This document shows, piece by piece, positions 51,504 through 57,518 of a stretch of DNA of 57,518 nucleotides (positions within the stretch are counted from its first letter, which is position 1; each line of letters opens with the position of its first letter). The DNA comes from Streptomyces violaceoruber (lineage in GTDB: Bacteria > Actinomycetota > Actinomycetes > Streptomycetales > Streptomycetaceae): positions 1 to 57,518 of the forward strand of contig JODI01000063.1 of the NCBI GenBank assembly GCA_000720805.1. Direction: 5' to 3'. The notes under the pieces are model-generated. The model worked only from the letters and a program-made list of their open reading frames with translations, made no database searches and was not told the origin of the DNA. Made by a program: the position numbers and the translations under genes.

Positions 51504-51537
51504 GTCCTTTCGGACAGTTCCAACTGACCGAAAGGAC
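51504..51537. promoter_or_regulatory. 34-bp near-perfect dyad in the divergent promoter
   Basis: GTCCTTTCGG-A-CAGTT-CC-AACTG-A-CCGAAAGGAC: the outer 10-bp and inner 5-bp arms are exact complements, with one mismatch pair and the centre breaking symmetry. It lies 99 bp before the quinone reductase and 20 bp before the LuxR-type gene. It is a candidate operator for that regulator, controlling both directions. Confidence 0.6.
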
Positions 51538-51557
51538 AATCCGGTGGGAGAGGCCTG

Positions 51558-52844
51558 GTGCCTACGCTGGCGGACATGGACCTGATGACAGCAGTCGAGC
51601 TGATCCAGGCGCCGCTGTCCGAGCATCTGACACGTCTGTCCTCCGCCCTGGCGGAGGCGATTCCGCACCGGGAGATCGTCCAGCTGGCCGGTAACCGCTC
51701 GTATGCACCGTTCAAGATCATCGGGGAGCCTCCCGGCCGGCCCGGCGTCGCCATCACCGCCACCGACGTCGCAGCCCTGCGGTCGCTGGTGCCGCTGAAG
51801 GGAAGCTGGCAGGGGCGGGCACCGATGGCCGGCCTCGACATGCCCGTGCTGGTTCTGGCCAGCGACATCACGGGCCAGGGCGCGCTGTTGGTCCTCATAC
51901 GAACCGAGGACACCCCGGTACCGGAGGAGCACGTGACGCCGGCCCGGGCGCTGTGGGACCTGGTGACCGCGTACCGGGAGGGCCTGCGCAGCGAGCCGAT
52001 GGCCGCGTCGTGTGCGGCGGCCACCGCACACGACGCGGCCATCGCCGAACTTCGTGACGCGCACGAGACCGCGCTCACCGCTCTGCTCGCCGTCCTGCGC
52101 GACCGCACCCTGGACGACGCGAACGCCCGTGCACGCTCCGTCGACCTCGCCGTCTCGGCCGTCGCCGAACTGCGGTCACGGGGCGAACTCGACCGGGTGC
52201 TGATGGAGGAGCGGGCCGGGAACGTCTTCGAGCGGCTGGCGGTGTCACTGCGCCAGATCCTGCGCGCCCGCGGCGTGCGGTTGGAACTGGGACCGTCCGA
52301 CGCGGAGGACAGCACCGACCGGCTGCTGCCCGCGGACGTCACCCACACGGCGCTTGCCGTGGTCCGGGCCACCGTGCACGCCTCTCTGGACGACCAAGTG
52401 CACGGCCTGGGCGGTGACAGAGAGCACCGCCTTCACATCGGCTGGAAAGTCGGCACGGACGAACTGCGCGCCACCGTACGGGACAACGGGCCCGGCACTC
52501 TCACCCGCGGCGCCCTCGACTCCCGCCGCGTCACCGAGCGGCTGGCCCCGCTCGGAGGGCGGCTCAGCGTGGACGCCGTACCGGGATGGGGCACGACGGT
52601 GACCTTCGAGATCCCTCTCTCATCGTCCAGTACGCCCTGTCAGGACCCCCTGACCAGGCTCGGCGCACGGGAACTGGAGGTACTCGGGCATCTGGCCCGG
52701 GGCCGCCGCAACCGCGACATCGCCCAGACGCTGCACATCAGCGAGTCGACGGTGAAGTTCCACGTCGCCAGGATCATCGGCAAACTCGGCGTCAGCACCC
52801 GAGGGGAGGCGGCGGCGCTCGCCCATCAATGGGGCGCCGCATAA
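51558..52844 (+). CDS. LuxR-type regulator fused to a histidine-kinase-like module (1)
   Basis: 428 residues from the GTG at 51558 with GGGAGAG upstream; an ATG lies at 51576. The N-terminal region (about 1-135) is an unassigned sensor. A two-helix stretch (HDAAIAELRDAHETALTALL, AVLRDRTLDDANARARSVDL) resembles a dimerisation domain with a conserved His. The GHKL ATPase-like part shows DNGPG at 309-313 and GGRLSVDAVPGWGTTVTFEI. It then passes directly into a LuxR HTH (LEVLGHLARGRRNRDIAQTL, HISESTVKFHVARIIGKLGV). No receiver domain. The N box lacks the usual Asn, so ATP use is uncertain. It likely controls the divergent quinone reductase. Confidence 0.8.
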   Translation: MPTLADMDLMTAVELIQAPLSEHLTRLSSALAEAIPHREIVQLAGNRSYAPFKIIGEPPGRPGVAITATDVAALRSLVPLKGSWQGRAPMAGLDMPVLVLASDITGQGALLVLIRTEDTPVPEEHVTPARALWDLVTAYREGLRSEPMAASCAAATAHDAAIAELRDAHETALTALLAVLRDRTLDDANARARSVDLAVSAVAELRSRGELDRVLMEERAGNVFERLAVSLRQILRARGVRLELGPSDAEDSTDRLLPADVTHTALAVVRATVHASLDDQVHGLGGDREHRLHIGWKVGTDELRATVRDNGPGTLTRGALDSRRVTERLAPLGGRLSVDAVPGWGTTVTFEIPLSSSSTPCQDPLTRLGARELEVLGHLARGRRNRDIAQTLHISESTVKFHVARIIGKLGVSTRGEAAALAHQWGAA

Positions 52845-53102
52845 GAGTCGGCAGGTGAGTCGGCAGGTGAGCAGGGCGGCGAGAACCACACCATCACACT
52901 GAGGGGGAACGCCTGCCTGGACGAACACCTGGCGAGCCATCTCTCCGACGGCACGGGGCCGCGCGGCATGGGCGTGGCGAGCCGAAGGTGGTCGCGGTCG
53001 CGGTACCGGCGGTGGACCTCACGTTGCTACGCCCTCAAGCCGGTCGGCCGTGAAGGCCGGGGTCTTCGAGCAGCCCGGATCCCGGTTGGAGAGAATCTCG
53101 GC

Positions 53103-53804
53103 ATGGTGATGGCACGGCACTGGTACTCCTCGTCCCCCGTCGTGGACGGGCATCCGCTCCTGGGTGAACCGGGTTTCTGGCCCGCGTACTTGGCGGACCT
53201 GGCCGAGGGGTTCACGCCGGAGGCTTTCGGATCGGACGCGGGTGACGCTGACGCCATGCTCGACAGGCTCCACGCCCGGTCGGCGTGGCCGATGTTCACG
53301 GTGCCGCTGGCCGGCGGCTTCACGATCGTCGTGCACTTCAACAGCGGCGAGGAGTTCACGACCACGGACTACTTCCTCACCCATCCCGACTGGAGCCAGG
53401 ATCTCGTCCTGGCCAGCGACGATCAGGACCGCATCGGCCCAGGGCTGTGCTGGCCCGAGCTCGCCGCCATGCTGGAGGCACCACCGAGTGCCGCAGGCGT
53501 TACCGACCCGCACGCCCGTCTCCTCCTTCTCTTGCCTGTTCTCGGCGACGCGGCGGTTCCGGAGGAGGCCGTGACGGCGGTGGTCGAGGCTCTGGTCGCT
53601 CAGGGTGCGCCCGCGGCGAGCGAGGCGTTGGCCGGGCACCTGCTTCAAGGGCACCCCATGTGGGGTGTCGAGGACTGGTGGTTCGACGAGGACGAGCGGA
53701 GCTGGCTCTGCGAGGGCGATCACAGCCCGCGCAAGATCCCTCTCGGCGACCACCTGTCCCCGCAACAGCGAGCCGCTCTCGAAGCCTGTCTCACTCCCCG
53801 CTGA
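53103..53804 (+). CDS. Conserved hypothetical protein, 233 aa
   Basis: From the ATG at 53103: MVMARHWYSSSPVVDGHPLL, GEPGFWPAYLADLAEGFTPE, AWPMFTVPLAGGFTIVVHFN, EEFTTTDYFLTHPDWSQD, GPGLCWPELAAMLEA, then a helical C-terminal half (RLLLLLPVLGDAAVPEEAVT, HPMWGVEDWWFDEDERSWLC). The acidic, Trp-rich composition and cytoplasmic character recall immunity-type or SMI1/KNR4-like Streptomyces proteins, but I cannot assign a family. No toxin gene is next to it. It lies alone between the two kinase-LuxR regulators. Confidence 0.6.
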   Translation: MVMARHWYSSSPVVDGHPLLGEPGFWPAYLADLAEGFTPEAFGSDAGDADAMLDRLHARSAWPMFTVPLAGGFTIVVHFNSGEEFTTTDYFLTHPDWSQDLVLASDDQDRIGPGLCWPELAAMLEAPPSAAGVTDPHARLLLLLPVLGDAAVPEEAVTAVVEALVAQGAPAASEALAGHLLQGHPMWGVEDWWFDEDERSWLCEGDHSPRKIPLGDHLSPQQRAALEACLTPR

Positions 53805-53960
53805 CCGTCTCAAGCGCGTCGGCAACGACCTCTGAGAGAGGGAGCCCGAAGGCGAGCGACTCGTCGTAGGCCGTGCCCTGCTTCAGGCATTGGTGGAGCT
53901 GTCCGATCATGCGGTTGACGAGGTTGCGCTGGGCGGCCGAGGCCCGGCATGCGTCAGGCA
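53791..53960 (-). pseudogene. Transposase C-terminal remnant, probably IS110 family
   Basis: The minus frame reads AAQRNLVNRMIGQLHQCLKQ then GTAYDESLAFGLPLSEVVAD and a stop at 53791. The 'NRxxGxLHxCLxxxxxYDExxAF' ending is typical of IS110-type transposases. Nothing upstream on this strand continues it. Its last codons overlap the end of the hypothetical gene on the other strand, suggesting insertion and decay right at that gene's 3' end. Confidence 0.45.
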
Positions 53961-54670
53961 TCCGCCCAGCGCCCAGCGCCCACGTGACCGCCACCACCAG
54001 TCGCACCGGACCCGGCACCGATCCGCGTTGAGGCCCCGACAGCCCGGCTGCACCGGAATGCCACGGTCTGGTACTCGAACGCTCCGAGAAGCGCCCGCTT
54101 CTGCGGATCGCTCACGCCTACGGATTAGGCATGCGTATGCCCGTGGAGTGGCCAGTTCCCCGAGATCACAGTATCTTGTTGTCAATGAAGTAACCTGAGG
54201 TGAGTCAAACGCTTGATAGGTGCACGCGCGCACATTTCCTCCACGGAGTTCTCCGCGGCCGGCCGTCTGGGACGGCAAAAACCGCCCCTGCCCGGCGGGG
54301 AGACAGCGGGCGGCGGCCGTGCACGCCGCCAGGTCGGTCAGACGCTGAGGAGCAGGCTGCGCCGGCGTTCGCGGGAGCGGGCGTGTTCGGCGCCGTAGAG
54401 CCGGGCCCACCGCGTCCGGCACACGTTCGGGATGTGCGTAGTCACCTTCGACGGCCGCGCCGCCTCGCCGACGAGGAACGCACCTTGCCAGCGCGATCAG
54501 CGCCCTCCGCAGCTGTGGCCGACCGTCGAGCTCCTCCGACACGACAGTTGGAGACCAGGGCGGTACGGAAGCCTGCCCGCAGCCGCGCGAGAACGATGAT
54601 CACACCCGCCAAAGGTGAGCCGGACTGCTCTCCGGAGAGTTGCAACCGGCCGAGTGAGGAGGAGGTCACG
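53961..54670. other. Gap before the second kinase-LuxR gene
   Basis: About 700 bp with no supportable gene. The only clear structure is the perfect 12-bp palindrome CTCTCCGGAGAG at 54628-54639, 32 bp before the GTG start at 54671 and followed by GTGAGGAGGAGG, a strong ribosome binding site. The palindrome may be the operator of the downstream regulator; it does not match the 34-bp dyad of the first copy. Confidence 0.4.
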
Positions 54671-55870
54671 GTGACCGGAGACTGGGCACTGGAGTTGGCC
54701 ACGGCCGCCGCCGACGAGGTCCTGCCACGCCTGTCGGCGGTGGTCCGCGAAGAGCTCCCTCACCGCTGGGCCGCTGTCCTGGTCGCCGGACGAATCAGCG
54801 TCACACCGCACAACGGCGACCACCGCCCGAGCGCCGCCGAACTGGCCGCGCTGGACGCGGCGGCGGTACCCGGTCAGCCCTGGCACAGGCCGGTCACCAT
54901 CGGAGGCACCACGCGCCCAGCCTTGGTGGCGGCCACCGCCGGCCCAAGGGCATCCGGCAGTCTGCTCGTCCTGGCCGACGCCGACGACGCCCAGCACGCC
55001 TACCCGATGGTGCAGCGATGCTGGGAGATCGCGGCGGCTCTGCTCTCCCGCTCCGATTCCCCACCGACCACCGCGGCAGAACGCTTCTTCGCCGGAGAGC
55101 ACGCCAAGCAGCTCCTTCTCGCCCGCGACACCCACGCCGCCACGCTCAAGGCACTCCTGACAACCCTGCGCTCCCGGGAGCTCGACGACTCCCGGGCCCG
55201 CCGGGCGGCAACCGACATGGCCTCCACGGCCCTGACCGCACTGCAGGCCGCTTCCTCCGCCCAGGAATGCACCGTCCAACGCGCCTTCTCCCTGCTCACC
55301 GAGCAACTGCGGCCTCTGGTGCTCCACGCCGAGGTGAACCTGGAGACTGTGCCACCCGCCACCGCCGACAGGCTCCTTCCGGGCCCGGTGGGTCAGGCCG
55401 CCACCGCCTTGTCCCGCGGCTGCGTGCTCGTCATGCTGGAGCACACCCGCCCTCGTCGGATCCGTGTGGCGTGGCAGGTGACCGACGACCAACTGTCGGT
55501 GGACGTTCGGGACGACGGTGACTGCGCCCAGTTTCCGCTGAACCTGGCGGAATACCGGATGCGCGAACGCCTGGCCCCTCTCGGTGGCGACTTCAGCGTG
55601 GCAACCGTTCCCGGCTGGGGCACCACGATCACCGCCCGCCTCCCGCTCGCCCTGCCGCCCAGCACTGATGTCGAGTTGCTGCGCGAACTCAGCCCACGCG
55701 AAATCACGGTGATGGCGGAACTCGTCCGGGGCCTGACCAACCAGCAGATCGCCGAACAGCTGCACGTCACCGAACACACCGTCAAGTTCCACGTCCGGCA
55801 GATCCTCTCCAAACTGGGCGTACACACCAGGGGAGAAGCCGCTGCCCTGGGGCGCGCGGCACGCTTCTGA
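54671..55870 (+). CDS. LuxR-type regulator fused to a histidine-kinase-like module (2)
   Basis: 399 residues from the GTG at 54671, preceded by GGAGGAGG. Paralogue of the protein at 51558, with the same order: sensor region (WALELATAAADEVLPRLSAV), His-containing helices (ARDTHAATLKALLTTLRSRE, LDDSRARRAATDMASTALTA), ATPase-like part (RIRVAWQVTDDQLSVDVRDD, GGDFSVATVPGWGTTITARL) and LuxR HTH (ITVMAELVRGLTNQQIAEQL, HVTEHTVKFHVRQILSKLGV). The DxGxG box is degenerate here (DDGDC), so phosphotransfer is doubtful and ligand or nucleotide sensing is more likely. Confidence 0.8.
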   Translation: MTGDWALELATAAADEVLPRLSAVVREELPHRWAAVLVAGRISVTPHNGDHRPSAAELAALDAAAVPGQPWHRPVTIGGTTRPALVAATAGPRASGSLLVLADADDAQHAYPMVQRCWEIAAALLSRSDSPPTTAAERFFAGEHAKQLLLARDTHAATLKALLTTLRSRELDDSRARRAATDMASTALTALQAASSAQECTVQRAFSLLTEQLRPLVLHAEVNLETVPPATADRLLPGPVGQAATALSRGCVLVMLEHTRPRRIRVAWQVTDDQLSVDVRDDGDCAQFPLNLAEYRMRERLAPLGGDFSVATVPGWGTTITARLPLALPPSTDVELLRELSPREITVMAELVRGLTNQQIAEQLHVTEHTVKFHVRQILSKLGVHTRGEAAALGRAARF

Positions 55871-56391
55871 TAGGTGGTCAGGCCGGCGAGAGGTTCATGA
55901 GCCTCGTGAAGGGGGCCTGCACGACAACCACGCCCTCGCCCCTCCTGCCCCGGGCTCGTCGTCCAACCCCCTACACAGCGCTCCCCGCGTCCCGAGACCG
56001 ATCGCCGCTCTGCCGTCGGCGGCCGCACTGGTCACCGAGTTCGAGTGCCTCCTGACCGCTCCCCACTGACCGCGCGGGGTCGGCCCCGCCCGGAAGAGTT
56101 GTTTCAAGGTCGCGCTGACGCAGGCAAGTTACAGGTCACGATGGTGTGACCGGCCAGTGCGTTGCGGCGAAGGGAGTCCCTGTTCGACGAGCAGGGGCAC
56201 GGTCCGGCTCCAGAACTCGGTGGTCCTGGCAGGCACCTCGGCATGAGCTTCCCGTCGTGGCGTCACCGAGGGGAAGTTCACCCCTGATCATCGCGGGCGC
56301 CAGGTACTTCTCCGTGGTCGTTGCCTTGACCGCATCGTCGGCCGCTTCATGAGGAAGGTCATCCGTCCTCCCTCGCGCATAGAATCTGCTC
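55871..56391. other. Gap with a possible minus-strand gene remnant
   Basis: About 520 bp. On the minus strand around 56200-56350 a stretch DLPHEAADDAVKATTTEKYL APAMIRGEL, then after a shift HAEVPARTTEFWSRTVPLLV EQGLPSP, has good composition and could be a decayed gene divergent from the MarR gene; I cannot name it. AAGTTACAGGTCACG at 56129 resembles the ends of the DDE_Tnp_4 remnants at 5437 and 6575 but is too short to call. Confidence 0.3.
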
Positions 56392-56955
56392 ATGGTCAAG
56401 AACCGCCCTGTGAAGCGGACCCGCAGCGCACCCGCCGGCGACCGCAACCCCGGTGCGCAAGCCGAGCCGGCAGGGGGCAGCGAGGCCGCGCAGCCGATCC
56501 GGTGGCTGAGCGAGGAGGAGCTCCATGCCTGGATGGCCCTGGCCGGCATGGTCGCCAAGCTGCCCGCGGCACTGGATCGACAGCTCCAACGCGACGCCGG
56601 CCTCACCCACTTCGAGTACCAGGTCCTCGTAGGACTGTCCCGGGCCCCCGAGCGCACCCTTCGCATGAGCGAGCTGGCCAACTTCACCGGGGGTCAACTG
56701 CCGCGTCTGTCGCAGGTCGCGACCCGCATGGAGCGACGCGGCTGGCTCACCCGCCGCCCCGACCCCACCGACGGCCGTTACACCCTGGCCTCCCTGACCG
56801 ACGAAGGGACGGCGAAGCTAGAGGTCAGCGCCCCGGGCCACGTCGCCGCGGTCCGCGGCCTCATCTTCGACAGCCTCTCCCCCACGCAGGTGCGTCAGAT
56901 GACCCAGATCGCGCGGCGCATCGCGCAGACGGCGGGCAGCGACGAGTTCCGCTGA
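56392..56955 (+). CDS. MarR family transcriptional regulator
   Basis: 187 residues. A 40-residue charged extension precedes the winged helix: WMALAGMVAKLPAALDRQLQ, THFEYQVLVGLSRAPERTLR, MSELANFTGGQLPRLSQVAT, RMERRGWLTRRPDPTDGRYT and the closing helix PTQVRQMTQIARRIAQTA. MarR proteins bind 18-20-bp palindromes as dimers and respond to phenolics or oxidation. Three such palindromes follow 40 bp downstream, in front of the HbpS-like gene, which it most likely represses. Confidence 0.88.
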   Translation: MVKNRPVKRTRSAPAGDRNPGAQAEPAGGSEAAQPIRWLSEEELHAWMALAGMVAKLPAALDRQLQRDAGLTHFEYQVLVGLSRAPERTLRMSELANFTGGQLPRLSQVATRMERRGWLTRRPDPTDGRYTLASLTDEGTAKLEVSAPGHVAAVRGLIFDSLSPTQVRQMTQIARRIAQTAGSDEFR

Positions 56956-56994
56956 GCCTGAGGCCGTGACATCCCGGTTCAGGCGCGAGATTTG

Positions 56995-57012
56995 CACTTC
57001 ACGCGTGAAGTG
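56995..57012. promoter_or_regulatory. MarR-type operator 1
   Basis: CACTTCACGCGTGAAGTG, a perfect 18-bp palindrome, 40 bp after the MarR stop. Confidence 0.75.
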
Positions 57013-57028
57013 AATTAGTTCGACGAAT

Positions 57029-57046
57029 CACTTGCATCGTGAAGTG
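57029..57046. promoter_or_regulatory. MarR-type operator 2, over the -35 region
   Basis: CACTTGCATCGTGAAGTG, an 18-bp site with one intact half (GTGAAGTG) and one changed half. It starts 34 bp after operator 1 and overlaps the -35-like TTGCAT (57032). Confidence 0.65.
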
Positions 57047-57059
57047 ACGTCCCTATATA
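57032..57059 (+). promoter_or_regulatory. Promoter of the HbpS-like gene
   Basis: TTGCAT (57032-57037) and TATATA (57054-57059) with 16-bp spacing, unusually close to the sigma-70 consensus for this GC-rich DNA. It is overlapped by MarR-type operators 2 and 3, so binding would block polymerase. Confidence 0.6.
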
Positions 57060-57076
57060 ACTTCATGCATGAAGTG
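57059..57076. promoter_or_regulatory. MarR-type operator 3, after the -10 region
   Basis: AACTTCATGCATGAAGTG; the inner 16 bp ACTTCATGCATGAAGT is a perfect palindrome. It starts 30 bp after operator 2 and covers the expected transcription start. Confidence 0.75.
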
Positions 57077-57229
57077 ATCGGGAGCGCGCGGCGGCCCCCA
57101 CTCCATCGCCGCCGTCGGACCATGCATCCATGGCCGCGGGCAACAACCCGCCCGTCGACGCGGGCAGGACGCCCGAGAGCGACCCCGAGATCCGTAAGAG
57201 CCTTCCGTACAGAGACGTAGGAGCAAGCC

Positions 57230-57518
57230 ATGACAGAGGAATCCGTCAACACCCTGGCCACGAGACGCGGAATGCTCGGAATAGCGGGGGCGGTAGCGGG
57301 CGGACTTGCGGTCGGCCAGATGGCTGCAGGCAGCGCCTCGGCCGCCACCGGCAGCGGTGGATCGATCGCGACGCGGACGATCAGCCTGGCCCAGGCTCAG
57401 CGGCTCGCCGAGGCCGCCGTCCGCTACGTGCGGGATCACCCCGCGCTTCCCCCCATGTATGTGGTGGTCATCGACTCCGCCGGCGAAGCCAAGGCGTCCC
57501 TTCGCATGGACAACAACA
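57230..57518 (+). CDS. HbpS/GlcG-like heme-binding protein, exported by Tat (partial, runs off the window)
   Basis: The ATG at 57230 follows GTAGGAG. The first 96 codons are visible. Tat-type signal: twin Arg at 12-13 (LATRRGMLGIAGAVAGGLAV), Ala-rich core and cleavage near ASAATG. The mature start ISLAQAQRLAEAAVRYVRDH then PPMYVVVIDSAGEAKASLRM is the opening of the DUF336 (GlcG/HbpS) fold, which binds heme and, in S. reticuli, senses redox state outside the cell. The C-terminus is beyond the window. It is controlled by the MarR operator array upstream. Confidence 0.8.
   Translation, partial: MTEESVNTLATRRGMLGIAGAVAGGLAVGQMAAGSASAATGSGGSIATRTISLAQAQRLAEAAVRYVRDHPALPPMYVVVIDSAGEAKASLRMDNN

Noticed and set aside
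56129..56155. AAGTTACAGGTCACG resembling the DDE_Tnp_4 IS end near 5437 and 6575
   Set aside because: Only about 14 bases match and no transposase sequence follows; chance cannot be excluded.

Overview
The window is high-GC DNA with GTG starts, ATGA/GTGA overlapping operons, Tat and lipoprotein signals, and many XRE, LuxR, LacI, IclR, TetR and MarR regulators. This is what a Streptomyces chromosome looks like. The density of broken genes and insertion-sequence remnants in the first 9 kb, and at 13-14, 20-21, 29-33, 40 and 54 kb, fits an accessory chromosome arm. No rRNA, tRNA, CRISPR array or origin was seen.

Layout. (1) 1-8.3 kb is an IS graveyard: an IS5-type transposase start at the left edge, several frameshifted hypothetical and regulator genes, one apparently intact IS (about 3045-4731), and fragments of a DDE_Tnp_4-type transposase (two copies), IS30, IS256 and a group II intron reverse transcriptase around one small secreted protein. 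(2) 8.4-12.9 kb holds a hydroxyquinol (1,2,4-trihydroxybenzene) lower pathway: a deleted aldehyde dehydrogenase, SnoaL-like protein, maleylacetate reductase, hydroxyquinol 1,2-dioxygenase and an IclR regulator. (3) 14.5-20.6 kb is a leftward seven-gene operon (SnoaL, VOC dioxygenase-like, FAA hydrolase, methyltransferase, bicupin, zinc alcohol dehydrogenase, NmrA) that looks like a second aromatic or ring-cleavage pathway. (4) 21.2-28 kb is a sugar uptake and hydrolysis locus (ABC binding protein and two permeases, divergent LacI repressor, GH3 glycosidase) resembling the bxl xylobiose system, with a CGAAAA/TTTTCG palindrome in the divergent promoter. (5) 28.1-31.2 kb carries an SDR-TetR pair with its own palindrome, a P450-like scrap and an FAD monooxygenase, followed by IS630 and ISAs1 fragments.

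(6) 33.2-51.4 kb is the most striking part: a run of detoxification-type genes (alpha/beta hydrolase, WrbA-like flavodoxin, SnoaL, DJ-1/PfpI, two zinc-free quinone reductases, an SDR, two MFS exporters, three aldo/keto reductases and a zinc alcohol dehydrogenase). They are interleaved with three intact regulators of one family (XRE helix-turn-helix plus MmyB-like ligand domain) and the tail of a fourth. Seven sequence sites share a GGGGA...TCCCCC pattern. They sit about 85-105 bp before the enzyme or transporter genes and about 30-35 bp before the regulators, always in the same orientation to the target gene. I read this as a locally wired response to reactive carbonyls or quinones. The sites and spacing are read directly from the sequence; the inducer and the regulon are inference.

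(7) 51.5-55.9 kb has two paralogous regulators that join a histidine-kinase-like module to a LuxR DNA-binding domain, with no receiver domain. The first lies beside a near-perfect 34-bp dyad shared with the quinone reductase. (8) 56.4 kb to the end has a MarR regulator, three evenly spaced 18-bp palindromes framing a promoter, and the start of an exported HbpS/GlcG-like heme-binding protein that runs off the window.
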